From Rhizobium ecuadorense (GTDB lineage: Bacteria > Pseudomonadota > Alphaproteobacteria > Rhizobiales > Rhizobiaceae), in assembly GCF_001187535.1 (NCBI RefSeq), contig NZ_LFIO01001075.1, positions 166,163 through 230,162 on the forward strand: a stretch of 64,000 bases of DNA. The letters run 5' to 3'. Positions within the stretch are counted from its first letter, which is position 1, and every line of letters starts with the position of its first letter. Below the pieces are notes generated by a model. That model did not search any database, was not told where the DNA came from, and worked only from the letters and a program-made list of their open reading frames with translations. A program made the translations under genes and the position numbers. Below are positions 34,391-43,331 of this stretch, one piece after another.

Positions 34391-35494
34391 GTGATCTCTA
34401 ACATTTCTCGACTTCTGTCGCTCTCTACTGCGATGATCGTGGCTTCGACCGCGATTGCCGCCGCCGAGCCGAGCGCTGAACTTATCGCCGCCGCCAAGAA
34501 GGAAGGCACGCTGACGACGATCGCTCTTCCGCACGACTGGTGCGGCTATGGCGACGTCATTGCCGGCTTCAAGGCCAAGTATGGTCTCGAGGTCAACGAA
34601 CTGAACCCGGATGCGGGTTCGGGTGATGAAGTCGAAGCCATCAAGGCCAACAAGGGCAATACCGGCCCGCAGGCGCCTGACGTCATCGACGTCGGCCTCT
34701 CCTTCGGTCCGTCCGCCAAGAAGGACGGACTGATTCAGCCTTACAAGGTTTCCACCTGGGACTCGATCCCGGATACGGCCAAGGATCCCGAAGGCTATTG
34801 GTATGGCGACTATTACGGCGTTCTCTCGTTCCTCGTGAACAAGGATCTCGTCAAGGAATCGCCGGTCGACTGGGCCGACCTGAAGAAGAGCGACTACGCA
34901 AACACCGTCGCTCTCGCAGGCGATCCGCGCACCGCCAACCAGGCTGTCCAGGGCGTTTATGCCGCTGGTCTTTCCGCATCCGGCGGTGACGCGGCCAAGG
35001 CAGGCGAAGAAGGCCTGAAGTTCTTTGCCGAACTCAACAAGGCCGGCAATTTCGTGCCTGTCGTCGGCAAGGCGGCTCCGTTCGCTCAGGGCTCAACGCC
35101 GATCATCGTTGCTTGGGACTACAACGCCCTGTCCTGGGGCCAGAGCCTCAAGGGCAATCCTCCGTTCGAGGTTGTCGTTCCGAAAACGGGCGTCGTTGCC
35201 GGTGTCTACGTCCAGGCGATTTCCGCCTTCGCTCCGCATCCGAACGCTGCCAAGCTCTGGATGGAATACCTCTATTCCGACGAAGGTCAGCTCGGCTGGC
35301 TGAAGGGCTATTGCCACCCGATCCGCTTCAACGATCTTGCCAAGAACAACAAGATCCCGAAGGACCTCCTCGACAAGCTGCCGCCGGCAGCAGCCTATGA
35401 AAAGGCCGTCTTCCCGACGCTCGAAGAGCAGGCCGCCGGCAAGGAAGCCATCACCAAGAACTGGGATTCCGTCGTCGGCGCCAGCGTCAAGTAA
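34391..35494 (+). CDS. ABC transporter substrate-binding protein (Fe3+/thiamine/polyamine class)
   Basis: A 367-residue periplasmic binding protein with a signal peptide cut near AIAAAEPS (residue 24). The AAKKEGTLTTIALPHDWCGYGDVIAGFKAKYGLEVN region is typical of type II SBPs for iron, thiamine, phosphonate or polyamine. AGGAG precedes the GTG start. First gene of a four-gene importer (SBP, two permeases, ATPase). The ligand cannot be assigned. Confidence 0.84.
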   Translation: MISNISRLLSLSTAMIVASTAIAAAEPSAELIAAAKKEGTLTTIALPHDWCGYGDVIAGFKAKYGLEVNELNPDAGSGDEVEAIKANKGNTGPQAPDVIDVGLSFGPSAKKDGLIQPYKVSTWDSIPDTAKDPEGYWYGDYYGVLSFLVNKDLVKESPVDWADLKKSDYANTVALAGDPRTANQAVQGVYAAGLSASGGDAAKAGEEGLKFFAELNKAGNFVPVVGKAAPFAQGSTPIIVAWDYNALSWGQSLKGNPPFEVVVPKTGVVAGVYVQAISAFAPHPNAAKLWMEYLYSDEGQLGWLKGYCHPIRFNDLAKNNKIPKDLLDKLPPAAAYEKAVFPTLEEQAAGKEAITKNWDSVVGASVK

Positions 35495-35506
35495 TATCCG
35501 ATCCTG

Positions 35507-35531
35507 CCTCCCCGCCGCAAAGGCGGGGAGG
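35507..35531 (+). other. Intercistronic hairpin after binding-protein gene
   Basis: Perfect ten-base stem CCTCCCCGCC/GGCGGGGAGG with a five-base loop and no T tract, in the 73-bp gap before the permease gene. Likely stabilises the upstream mRNA. Confidence 0.65.
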
Positions 35532-35567
35532 TTCTCTCACTCCGACGCCCCAGGATAAGCCTTTTCC

Positions 35568-36461
35568 ATGAGCACGGTTTCAACGCCTATGGTGAGCAGC
35601 GCCCCCTTGATCAACAGAGATCGCGTGATCGACTGGCTGGGCATTGCACCCTTCATTATCTTCTCCCTGCTGTTCCTGATCATCCCCACGCTTTATCTTG
35701 TGGCGGGCGCGTTCCTGACCCCCGAGGGCGACCTCACGCTGAAGAATATCGGCGATCTCTTTACCCCCTCGATCATCAGCGCCTACTGGATCAGTATCCG
35801 CGTCTCGGTGGCGTCGGCTCTCGGCGGTGCGTTGATCGGTTTCTTTCTCGCCTGGGCCGTCGTGCTCGGTGGCCTGCCCGCCTCCGTCCGCTCGACGCTT
35901 CTGACCTTCTCCGGCGTCGCCTCGAATTTCGCCGGCGTCCCGCTCGCCTTCGCCTTTCTGGCAACGCTCGGCCGCACCGGCCTCGTGACAGTTTTCCTGC
36001 GCGAATGGTTCGATTTCAACCTTTACAGCACCGGTTTCAACCTGCTGTCCTTCCTCGGCCTCACCATCACCTACATGTATTTCCAGATCCCGCTGATGGT
36101 GCTGATCCTGACGCCTGCGCTCGACGGCATGAAGAAGGAATGGCGCGAAGCCTCGCAAATCCTCGGCGCCACCAACCGCCAGTACTGGACGATGGTTGCG
36201 CTGCCGATCCTCTGGCCGAGCCTGCTCGGCACGACGCTGCTGCTCTTCGCCAATGCCTTCGGCGCCATCGCCACCGCCTTCGCCCTGACCGGCAGCTCGC
36301 TGAACATCGTGCCGATCCTGCTTTATGCGCAGATCCGCGGCGACGTTCTGCACAATGCCAACCTCGGTTACGCCATCGCGCTCGGAATGATCGTCATAAC
36401 CGGCGTCTCCAATGTCCTGTACCTCATGCTGCGCATGCGCGCCGAACGGTGGCAGAAATGA
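35568..36461 (+). CDS. ABC transporter permease
   Basis: A 297-residue inner-membrane permease with six helices and a BPD_transp_1 domain; the coupling loop EASQILGATNRQYWTMVALPILWPSLLG sits near residues 200-225. The next permease overlaps its stop by four bases (ATGA), so the two membrane subunits are made in equal amounts. Confidence 0.87.
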   Translation: MSTVSTPMVSSAPLINRDRVIDWLGIAPFIIFSLLFLIIPTLYLVAGAFLTPEGDLTLKNIGDLFTPSIISAYWISIRVSVASALGGALIGFFLAWAVVLGGLPASVRSTLLTFSGVASNFAGVPLAFAFLATLGRTGLVTVFLREWFDFNLYSTGFNLLSFLGLTITYMYFQIPLMVLILTPALDGMKKEWREASQILGATNRQYWTMVALPILWPSLLGTTLLLFANAFGAIATAFALTGSSLNIVPILLYAQIRGDVLHNANLGYAIALGMIVITGVSNVLYLMLRMRAERWQK

Positions 36462-37246
36462 AAGCGCAACGTCTCGGAGCCTGGATCGCCATCATCCTGG
36501 GCGCGTCCTATTTCATCATTCCGCTAATCGGTACCATTGAATTTTCGCTGCGCATGCGCCGCGGTGAATACAGCCTCGATGCCTATCAGTCGGTCTTCTC
36601 AGATGCCCAGTTCCGCGAGACCTTCGGCTATTCCATGATGATGGCGCTTCTGACCATCGTCTTCGGCATGCTGCTCGTCGTGCCGACGGCCTACTGGGTG
36701 CGGCTGCGGCTGCCGCAGATGCGCCCGGTCGTCGAATTCATCACGCTGCTGCCGCTGGTCATTCCGGCAATCGTCATCGTCTTCGGTTATCTCAGGATGT
36801 ACAATTCGTCTTCCTACCTGCCGCTGACGGGTTCGACGACCGGCACCAACATCCTGCTGGTTTTCTCCTACATCACCCTGTCTCTGCCCTATATGTACCG
36901 CGCCGTCGATACCGCCATGCGCGCCATCGACGTCCGCACCCTGACGGAAGCGGCCGAGAGCCTCGGCGCTCGCTGGACGACGATCATGTTCAGGTGCATT
37001 TTCCCGAACGTCATGAGCGGCGTGCTGTCGGGCGCCTTCATCACGCTGGCGATCGTCATGGGCGAATTCACCTTCGCCGCCCTGCTCAACCGCCCGGCCT
37101 TCGGCCCCTACCTGCAGCTTGTCGGCGCCAACAAGGCCTATGAGCCATCGGCACTCGCCGTCATCGCCTTCTCGATCACCTGGCTCAGCATGGGCCTGCT
37201 CAACCTCGTTTCCCGCTTCGGCAAAGCCCGCCCGGCAAAGGCTTAA
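36458..37246 (+). CDS. ABC transporter permease
   Basis: A 262-residue second permease of the same importer with six helices and the coupling loop EAAESLGARWTTIMFRCIFPNVMSG. The start ATG overlaps the previous stop. The frame is open upstream to 36005 but that part is Arg/Pro-rich shadow of the first permease. Confidence 0.87.
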   Translation: MKAQRLGAWIAIILGASYFIIPLIGTIEFSLRMRRGEYSLDAYQSVFSDAQFRETFGYSMMMALLTIVFGMLLVVPTAYWVRLRLPQMRPVVEFITLLPLVIPAIVIVFGYLRMYNSSSYLPLTGSTTGTNILLVFSYITLSLPYMYRAVDTAMRAIDVRTLTEAAESLGARWTTIMFRCIFPNVMSGVLSGAFITLAIVMGEFTFAALLNRPAFGPYLQLVGANKAYEPSALAVIAFSITWLSMGLLNLVSRFGKARPAKA

Positions 37247-37258
37247 GGTAACTGGCTC

Positions 37259-38320
37259 ATGTCCTTTCTCACACTGAACAACATTCAAAAATCCTTCGGC
37301 CCGGTGCAGGTCGTCAAAAACTTCAACATGAATATCGAGAAGGGGGAGTTCATCTCCTTTCTCGGGCCATCGGGCTGCGGCAAGACGACCGTTCTGCGCA
37401 TGATTGCCGGCTTCGAAACCCCGACCGGCGGCACGCTGACCATCAACGGCAAGGACCAGAGCGCGCTGAAGCCGAACCAGCGCAACATCGGCATGGTCTT
37501 CCAGGCCTATGCGCTGTTTCCCAACATGACGGTGCACGACAATGTCGCCTTCGGCCTCAAGGTCGCCGGTGCCCCAAAGCCTGAGATCGATGCCCGCGTC
37601 AAGGAAATGCTCGGCTTGATCAAGCTCGATCACCTGGCCGACCGGTTCCCCTACCAGCTGTCGGGCGGCCAGCAGCAGCGTGTCGCGCTTGCCCGCGCGC
37701 TCGCCGTCAAGCCGCAGGTGCTGCTGCTCGACGAGCCGCTGTCGGCACTCGACGCCAAGATCCGCGTGTCGCTGCGCGAGGAAATCCGCGCGATCCAGCA
37801 GCAGCTCGGTATTACCACGGTTTTCGTCACCCACGACCAGGAAGAGGCGCTGTCGATCTCCGACCGCATCGTCGTCATGAATGCCGGCAAGGCCGACCAG
37901 ATCGGTTCGCCCTTCGAGATCTACAACACGCCGGCAACGCGCTTCGTCGCCTCGTTCGTCGGCACGCTGAACCTCATCGAAGCCAAGGTCGTCGATCCCG
38001 ACGCCAACCGCATCCAGATCGGCGATCAGGCCATCACGCTGAAGCAGTCGGTCGCAGCCCACAATGCCGGCGAGACAATCTCGCTGGCGCTGCGCCCTGA
38101 AGCAGGCTCGCTCTCCGACAGCGTCAGAAGCGATACCGCGCTCACCGGTCAGGTCGTCTCGGCCCACTTCCTGGGGTCGGTCATCCGCACCCGCATGAAC
38201 GTCGGCGGCAACGTCATCTCCTTCGACATGTTCAATAGCCCAGGCGTCACCCCGCCTCAGGCCGGAGAAACCGTGACGCTGCGCTTCATGGCGGCCGATT
38301 TGCTGGTCATCCGCGACTGA
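37259..38320 (+). CDS. ABC transporter ATP-binding protein (PotA-like, with TOBE domain)
   Basis: A 353-residue ATPase: Walker A GPSGCGKTT, VFQAYALFPNMTV, LSGGQQQR, LLLDEPLSALD and switch VTHDQEEA, then a C-terminal TOBE domain (about 275-353). Polyamine/iron/thiamine importers use this type. The last about 59 codons plus 3' UTR and terminator occur again, diverged, at 39681-39905. Confidence 0.9.
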   Translation: MSFLTLNNIQKSFGPVQVVKNFNMNIEKGEFISFLGPSGCGKTTVLRMIAGFETPTGGTLTINGKDQSALKPNQRNIGMVFQAYALFPNMTVHDNVAFGLKVAGAPKPEIDARVKEMLGLIKLDHLADRFPYQLSGGQQQRVALARALAVKPQVLLLDEPLSALDAKIRVSLREEIRAIQQQLGITTVFVTHDQEEALSISDRIVVMNAGKADQIGSPFEIYNTPATRFVASFVGTLNLIEAKVVDPDANRIQIGDQAITLKQSVAAHNAGETISLALRPEAGSLSDSVRSDTALTGQVVSAHFLGSVIRTRMNVGGNVISFDMFNSPGVTPPQAGETVTLRFMAADLLVIRD

Positions 38321-38340
38321 GTTTGACAAGCCACTCATGC

Positions 38341-38367
38341 AAAAGGCGCCGTAAAACGGCGCCTTTT
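38341..38367 (+). terminator. Rho-independent terminator of the ABC operon
   Basis: Stem AAAAGGCGCCGT/ACGGCGCCTTTT with a three-base loop. It is bidirectional in form and lies between the ATPase gene and the convergent epimerase gene. Confidence 0.92.
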
Positions 38368-38394
38368 GCATTACTTAACGGCATCCCCGTCTCT

Positions 38395-39423
38395 TTAGAG
38401 ATCCATGGGCCAAGTGTCGGAGAGGCGATAGCCGGCCTGGAACGGATCGGCCGGATCGACCATGAGCTGCTTCGTGCCGATGACCCATGCACGACCCGAG
38501 ATGATCGGGATGATGCCGGGCTTGCCGTTGATGTCGACTTCGCTATCGATGCTGCAGTGGAACTCCGTGTCCAGCAGCGAGGTGCCTACGAATTTTTCGC
38601 CCGCCTTCATCTGACCCTTGGCGTGAAGCACGGCCATGCGCGCCGAACATCCCGTGCCGCAGGGAGAACGGTCTATTTTGCCCGGACGGATGGCGACCGC
38701 GTTCTTGCCCCAGAACACGCCATCCCTCTTTTCGACCGGATCGGTGATCTGGCAGAAGGAGATGTGGCCCCAATCATTGCCGGGGTGCTTGAAGCCGAGT
38801 TGCTCGTTGGCGGCTTCGGTGATCTTGACTCCCATGCGGGCGATATCGCGCGCGTGATCCGGTCGAAGGCTGAGCCCGATCGAAGCCGCGTCGACGATGA
38901 CGAAGCTGTCGCCGCCATAGGCCGTGTCGACCGTGACCGCGCCGATACCTTCGACCTCAATCCTGGCATCGAGCTTGTCGGCAAAGGAAGGGACGTTACG
39001 GACGCGGATGCGTTCGGCCTTGCCGTTGCGGCACTCGGCCTCGACCTCGATCAGGCCGCCCGGCGGCTCGAGGATCATGCGGGTGATGGGTTCCTGCATC
39101 GGAATGATGCCCGTATCGAGCAGCACGGTCGACACGCACATGGAGTTTGAACCGGACATCGGAGGCGTGTCGGCCGGCTCCATGATGATCCAGCCCATTT
39201 GCGCCTTGGGGTTCTTCGGCGGGACAAGCAGGTTGACGTGGCGGAACACGCCACCGCGAGGTTCGTTCAATACGAAATTTCTCAGCGTCTCATCCTCGGC
39301 AATCCAGCGCGACTGCTCCCACACCGTCGCGCCGGGAGGCGGCGCGACGCCGCCAACGATGACGTCGCCGACCTCACCTTCCGCATGGCAGCTGACGATA
39401 TGCACGATCTTGGATGTACGCAT
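38395..39423 (-). CDS. Proline racemase family protein (hydroxyproline epimerase/dehydratase-like) with Ser/Cys active site
   Basis: A 342-residue member of the proline racemase superfamily, acting on proline or hydroxyprolines. The two catalytic positions are Ser90 (PPMSGSN, where racemases have MCGHG) and Cys255 (SPCGTG), so it is a Ser-Cys variant of the usual Cys-Cys pair. Ser-Cys members have been linked to hydroxyproline epimerase or 3-hydroxyproline dehydratase activity (family knowledge, not resolvable here). I start at 39423 (MRTSKIVH) with GGGAA upstream instead of the longer frame to 39468. A GntR-like palindrome lies 119 bp upstream. Confidence 0.85.
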   Translation of the reverse strand: MRTSKIVHIVSCHAEGEVGDVIVGGVAPPPGATVWEQSRWIAEDETLRNFVLNEPRGGVFRHVNLLVPPKNPKAQMGWIIMEPADTPPMSGSNSMCVSTVLLDTGIIPMQEPITRMILEPPGGLIEVEAECRNGKAERIRVRNVPSFADKLDARIEVEGIGAVTVDTAYGGDSFVIVDAASIGLSLRPDHARDIARMGVKITEAANEQLGFKHPGNDWGHISFCQITDPVEKRDGVFWGKNAVAIRPGKIDRSPCGTGCSARMAVLHAKGQMKAGEKFVGTSLLDTEFHCSIDSEVDINGKPGIIPIISGRAWVIGTKQLMVDPADPFQAGYRLSDTWPMDL

Positions 39424-39541
39424 TTGATGTTCCCGCACCTGTTCTTCGAAGCTGGAGCAGTCCGACAAAACCGTACAGCAATCTTGCGGCCGAAATTGCA
39501 GGAAAGCAAAGCTGGGGACGCCACACTCTTCAGCTTAAAAT

Positions 39542-39553
39542 AACGTATACGAT
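39542..39553 (-). promoter_or_regulatory. FCD-GntR-like operator
   Basis: Minus strand ATCGTATACGTT, a near-palindrome centred on GTATAC; ten of 12 bases match the site at 61325. Located 119 bp upstream of the proline-racemase-family gene. Confidence 0.45.
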
Positions 39554-39680
39554 CTACGATATCGGAGTCAAGTGAGAGCCGCCTCAGGGCGACGCGGAAC
39601 GCGAGCAGAAAGGAAATTGTTCTGCGGTAAGCAGCGGCGACGATATTCCGGCGGCGCAGCGAAGGTATGATCCTGACCAT

Positions 39681-39858
39681 CACCGGCCAGGTCGTCTCGG
39701 CCCATTTCCTGGAGTCGGTCATCCGCACCCGCATGAACGTCGGCGGCAACGTCATCTCCTTCGACATGTTCAATAGCCCGGCGTCCACCCCGCCGCAGGC
39801 CGGCGAAACGGTGACCCTGCGGCTCATGGCGGCCGATCTTCTGGTCATCCGCGACTAA
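39681..39858 (+). pseudogene. Diverged remnant of ABC ATPase 3' end
   Basis: Encodes about the last 59 residues of the ATPase at 37259-38320 (TGQVVSAHFL.SVIRTRMNVGG through AADLLVIRD), with roughly nine in ten bases identical by eye and mostly synonymous changes. No ATPase core precedes it. The short open frame from 39667 lacks a ribosome site, so it is a fragment and not a gene. Confidence 0.85.
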
Positions 39859-39877
39859 GTTTGACAAGCCACTCATG

Positions 39878-39905
39878 AAAAAGGCGCCAAAAACGGCGCC
39901 TTTTT
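39878..39905 (+). terminator. Second copy of the ABC-operon terminator
   Basis: Stem AAAAAGGCGCC/GGCGCCTTTTT with a six-base loop, preceded by the same GTTTGACAAGCCACTCATG 3' UTR as the terminator at 38341. Confidence 0.9.
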
Positions 39906-40037
39906 CAGTTCGATCGGCCGAACTGTCAGCAAATGTGATGCAGCCATCACTACAATGCGCTTGAACTCTCCCAGCTCGGTGCCAGAACGTGAGCAGGGCA
40001 GCCGTCCGCCCGGTATTTTACGCGATGGGATATGTCA

Positions 40038-40343
40038 ATGATTACCTGCCACCTGCGTTATGTGATCGATCCGTACAAGCTTGCCGAATTCGAGGAATAT
40101 GCCCGGCTCTGGATTCCGATCGTCAACAGGATGGGCGGCACCCATCACGGTTATTTCCTGCCATCCGAAGGCGCCAACAACATTGCCATTGCGCTGTTTT
40201 CATTCCCGAGCCTTGCCGCCTACGAGGACTATCGCACACGGATGGCAAGCGATCCGGAATGTCAGGCCGCTTTCGAACTCGACAAACGCAACCGCAGTAT
40301 CGTCAGCTATGAACGGAGTTTCATGCGACCCGTCCTCGGCTGA
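40038..40343 (+). CDS. NIPSNAP family protein
   Basis: A 101-residue dimeric alpha-beta barrel protein of the NIPSNAP family (CHLRYVIDPYKLAEFEEYARLW, GYFLPSEG, LFSFPSLAAYEDYR). Small cytosolic protein, no defined reaction; bacterial members often accompany catabolic genes. GGGA lies seven bases before the ATG at 40038; an ATG two codons earlier is too close to it. Confidence 0.83.
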   Translation: MITCHLRYVIDPYKLAEFEEYARLWIPIVNRMGGTHHGYFLPSEGANNIAIALFSFPSLAAYEDYRTRMASDPECQAAFELDKRNRSIVSYERSFMRPVLG

Positions 40344-40368
40344 TCGAGCCCGCGCGCCGACTGAAAGC

Positions 40369-40398
40369 GAAAAGCCCCGCGCGCTGGCAGGGCTTTTC
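40369..40398. terminator. Bidirectional terminator
   Basis: Nine-base stem GAAAAGCCC/GGGCTTTTC with a 12-base loop, between convergent NIPSNAP and ABC ATPase genes. Confidence 0.8.
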
Positions 40399-40412
40399 CT
40401 TCTGTCATGCGC

Positions 40413-41414
40413 TCAGCGGATTGCCTGGTCGTCCACGTCGAAGCGGTGGACACGGGTCTGATCCGGCGTCGCATAAACGATTTCATCAGGTTCATATTGG
40501 TGTTCGCCGAACAGACGTGCCGTCAGCAGGCCGCATTGGTCGGATTCCAGATAGATGATCGTGTCGGCGCCGAGATGTTCGACATGTACGACCTTCGCCG
40601 CCCAGGTTCCCTGTTCGCGCGACAGCGTCATATGTTCGGGACGCACGCCGATCGTCTTGGCGCTGTGGTCGCCGACCTTCTCGGCCGCGATGAAATTCAT
40701 CTGCGGCGAACCGATGAAGCCGGCGACGAAGACATTGGCGGGACGGTTGTAAAGTTCCATCGGCGAGCCGATCTGCTCGATCGCGCCGGCATTCAGCACC
40801 ACGATCTTGTCGGCGAGCGTCATCGCCTCGACCTGGTCGTGGGTGACATAGATCATCGTCGCCTTCAGGCTGCGGTGCAGCCGGGCGATTTCGAGGCGGG
40901 TCTGGACACGCAGCGCCGCATCGAGGTTCGACAGCGGTTCGTCGAACAGGAAGAGTTCCGGCTCGCGCACGATGGCGCGGCCGATCGCGACGCGCTGGCG
41001 CTGGCCACCTGATAGTTCGGCCGGCCGTCGCGCCAGATAGGGAGCCAGCGACAGCATGCCCGATGCCTTGCCGACTCGGCTGTCGATCTCGTCTTTGGCG
41101 GTGCCGGCCTGCTTGAGGCCGAGCCCCATATTGTCCTTGACCGTCAGGTGCGGATAGAGCGCATAGGACTGGAACACCATGGCGATGCCGCGCTTGGCCG
41201 GCGGCGTCAGTGTCTCGTCGCGGCCGTTGATGACGACGGCGCCCGAGGTAACGTCCTCGAGGCCGGCAATGCTGCGCAACAGCGTCGACTTCCCGCAGCC
41301 CGACGGCCCGACGAAAATGACGAATTCGCCATCCCTCACCTCGAGGTCGATGCCTTTCAGCACCTCATGCGTGCCATAGGTCTTGCGGATGGATTTGAGT
41401 TGAAGCGATCCCAC
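40413..41414 (-). CDS. Sugar ABC transporter ATP-binding protein (UgpC/MalK type)
   Basis: A 333-residue ATPase with Walker A GPSGCGKST, VFQSYALYPHLTV, LSGGQRQR, LFLFDEPLSNLD and VTHDQVEA, followed by a TOBE/MalK regulatory domain (GVRPEHM near residue 275). The GTG start at 41414 has AAGGA upstream, consistent with the family start (VGSLQLKSIRKTYG). Last gene of the sugar-uptake operon. Confidence 0.9.
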   Translation of the reverse strand: MGSLQLKSIRKTYGTHEVLKGIDLEVRDGEFVIFVGPSGCGKSTLLRSIAGLEDVTSGAVVINGRDETLTPPAKRGIAMVFQSYALYPHLTVKDNMGLGLKQAGTAKDEIDSRVGKASGMLSLAPYLARRPAELSGGQRQRVAIGRAIVREPELFLFDEPLSNLDAALRVQTRLEIARLHRSLKATMIYVTHDQVEAMTLADKIVVLNAGAIEQIGSPMELYNRPANVFVAGFIGSPQMNFIAAEKVGDHSAKTIGVRPEHMTLSREQGTWAAKVVHVEHLGADTIIYLESDQCGLLTARLFGEHQYEPDEIVYATPDQTRVHRFDVDDQAIR

Positions 41415-41424
41415 TGATTTTTCC

Positions 41425-42486
41425 TTACAATCTGATCGGCTGGCCGGTACGCACGCTTTCGTCGGCGGCAAGGCAGATGCGCAGCGACGCCACCGCATCC
41501 GCCATATGGCGATCGAGGTCGAGATCCTCGCGGATCGCCCTCAGCACGAAGGCCTGTTCCAGGTCGCAAAGTTCCTGATGACCGGGCTCGCCCGTCATCG
41601 TCATGTCCTGGTCGGGCCGGATGAATTTGCCGTCCGGGCCGGTCTCCGCCGTATGCAGACGGATCACCGAAGTCTTGGTGTGCGTATCGATATCATCGGA
41701 CTTGGCGTTCGGATCCATGACGATCGACACCGCGCCCTTCGGCGACATCACATCCTTCACGAAGAAGGCGGTCTCCGAAATCATCGGTCCCCAGCCGGCC
41801 TCGTACCAGCCGACCGAACCATCCTCGAAGAGCACCTGCAGCTGGCCGTAATTATACATGTCGGCGGCAATCTCGTCGGACAGCCGCAGCCCCATGCCGC
41901 GCACCTCGACGGCTCTCGCATCGGTGATCTGGCACATGACGTCGACATAATGCACGCCGCAATCGACGATCGGCGAGGTCGTGCGCATCAGCGACTTGTG
42001 CGTCGCCCAGGTCGGGCCGCTGGATTGCTGGTTGAGGTTCATGCGGAAGACATAAGGCGGGCCGAGTTTGCGCGCCTCTTCGATCAGCCTCGTCCAGGAC
42101 GGGTGATGGCGAAGGATATAACCGATCACCAGCTTGCGCCCCGCCTTTTTCGCTGCCGCAACAACCCGCTCGGCATCGGCGACGGTGGTCGCCAGCGGCT
42201 TTTCGACGAAAACGTCGCAGCCGGCCTCGAAGGCGGCGACCGCAAAATCGGCATGGCTGTCGGAATAAGTATTGATCGAGCAGAGATCCGGCTTCAGCTC
42301 GGCGAGCGCCGTCGTGAAGTCGGGATGGATCTTGTAACCCTGCAGCTCGGGCTCCAGCTTCGGCGTTGAACGATTGACGAGACCGACAATCTCGAAGCTC
42401 GGATTGTTGTGATAGGCGAGCGCATGGCTGCGGCCCATATTGCCGAGGCCGGCAACGAGGACGCGGATCGGTTTATCCTGGCTCAT
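41425..42486 (-). CDS. Gfo/Idh/MocA family oxidoreductase
   Basis: A 353-residue NAD(P)-dependent dehydrogenase. The Rossmann fold begins VLVAGLGNMGRSHALAY (residues 9-25), followed by the conserved EKPLATT (Lys of the catalytic motif) and a DCGVHYVD segment. These enzymes oxidise sugars or cyclitols such as inositol. The stop/start overlap with the permease gene (42483-42486) shows that the oxidoreductase is an integral part of the uptake operon. Confidence 0.88.
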   Translation of the reverse strand: MSQDKPIRVLVAGLGNMGRSHALAYHNNPSFEIVGLVNRSTPKLEPELQGYKIHPDFTTALAELKPDLCSINTYSDSHADFAVAAFEAGCDVFVEKPLATTVADAERVVAAAKKAGRKLVIGYILRHHPSWTRLIEEARKLGPPYVFRMNLNQQSSGPTWATHKSLMRTTSPIVDCGVHYVDVMCQITDARAVEVRGMGLRLSDEIAADMYNYGQLQVLFEDGSVGWYEAGWGPMISETAFFVKDVMSPKGAVSIVMDPNAKSDDIDTHTKTSVIRLHTAETGPDGKFIRPDQDMTMTGEPGHQELCDLEQAFVLRAIREDLDLDRHMADAVASLRICLAADESVRTGQPIRL

Positions 42487-43322
42487 TTGACGGCTCCTGA
42501 CGTGATGCCGCGGATCAGCTGCCGCGAGAAGATGACGTAGAGGATGAGGATCGGCAGGATCGCCAGCGACAGCGCCGCCAGCACCGCATTCCAGTTGGTG
42601 ACGAACTGGCCGATGAAGATCTGCGAGCCGAGCGTCACCGTCTTGGTGGCCTCGGAGGGCGCGAGGATCAGCGGGAACCAGAGATCGTTCCAGATCGGGA
42701 TCATGGTGAAGACGGCGACTGTCGCCATGGCGGGGCGCACCAGCGGCAGCACCAGGCGGAAGAAGATCGCATATTCGGAAAGTCCGTCGATGCGCCCGGC
42801 ATTCTTGAGATCGTCCGAAACCGTGCGCATGAATTCCGACAGGATGAAAATCGCCAGCGGTATGCCCTGCGCGGTATAGACGAGGATCAGCGCCGTCAGC
42901 GTGTTGACGAGACCGGCCGCCACCATGCCCTGCAGGATCGCCACCGTGCCGAGACGGATCGGGATCATGATGCCGATCGCCATATAGAGCCCGAGCAGCG
43001 TATTCCCGCGGAAGCGGTATTCCGAGAGCGCGAAGGCCGCCATCGCTCCGAACAGCAGCACCAGCAGGATCGAGACGATCGTGACGATGAAGCTGTTCTG
43101 GAAATAGGTGGCGAAATCGCCCTGCCCCAGCACCGTCTGGTAGCCGACGAGGCTGAAGGTCGACGGCGTCGGCACCATCAGCGGCTCGCGGAAGATCGAG
43201 GCGCGATCCTTGAACGAGTTGACCACGGTCAGGAAAACCGGAAACAGCGCGACCAGCGTATAGGCGCCGAGCGCCAGATGCACGAGGCCGGTGCGGATGG
43301 GAGATGTGCGTGCCTTGGACAT
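42483..43322 (-). CDS. Carbohydrate ABC transporter permease (MalG type)
   Basis: A 279-residue inner-membrane permease, six helices, with the coupling loop DLKNAGRIDGLSEYAIFFRLVLPLVRPAM. CUT1-family layout. Coupled to the downstream oxidoreductase by a four-base overlap; nine bases separate it from the upstream permease. Confidence 0.9.
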   Translation of the reverse strand: MSKARTSPIRTGLVHLALGAYTLVALFPVFLTVVNSFKDRASIFREPLMVPTPSTFSLVGYQTVLGQGDFATYFQNSFIVTIVSILLVLLFGAMAAFALSEYRFRGNTLLGLYMAIGIMIPIRLGTVAILQGMVAAGLVNTLTALILVYTAQGIPLAIFILSEFMRTVSDDLKNAGRIDGLSEYAIFFRLVLPLVRPAMATVAVFTMIPIWNDLWFPLILAPSEATKTVTLGSQIFIGQFVTNWNAVLAALSLAILPILILYVIFSRQLIRGITSGAVK

Positions 43323-43331
43323 GCGCGCTCC

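Noticed and set aside
36599..38371. 590-codon minus-strand open frame
   Set aside because: Antisense to the second ABC permease and the ATPase; Asp/Arg-rich translation typical of shadow frames.
39667..39858. 63-codon frame as a genuine small gene
   Set aside because: It is the tail of the upstream ABC ATPase in duplicate, lacks a ribosome site and has no independent start context. Called a pseudogene fragment instead.
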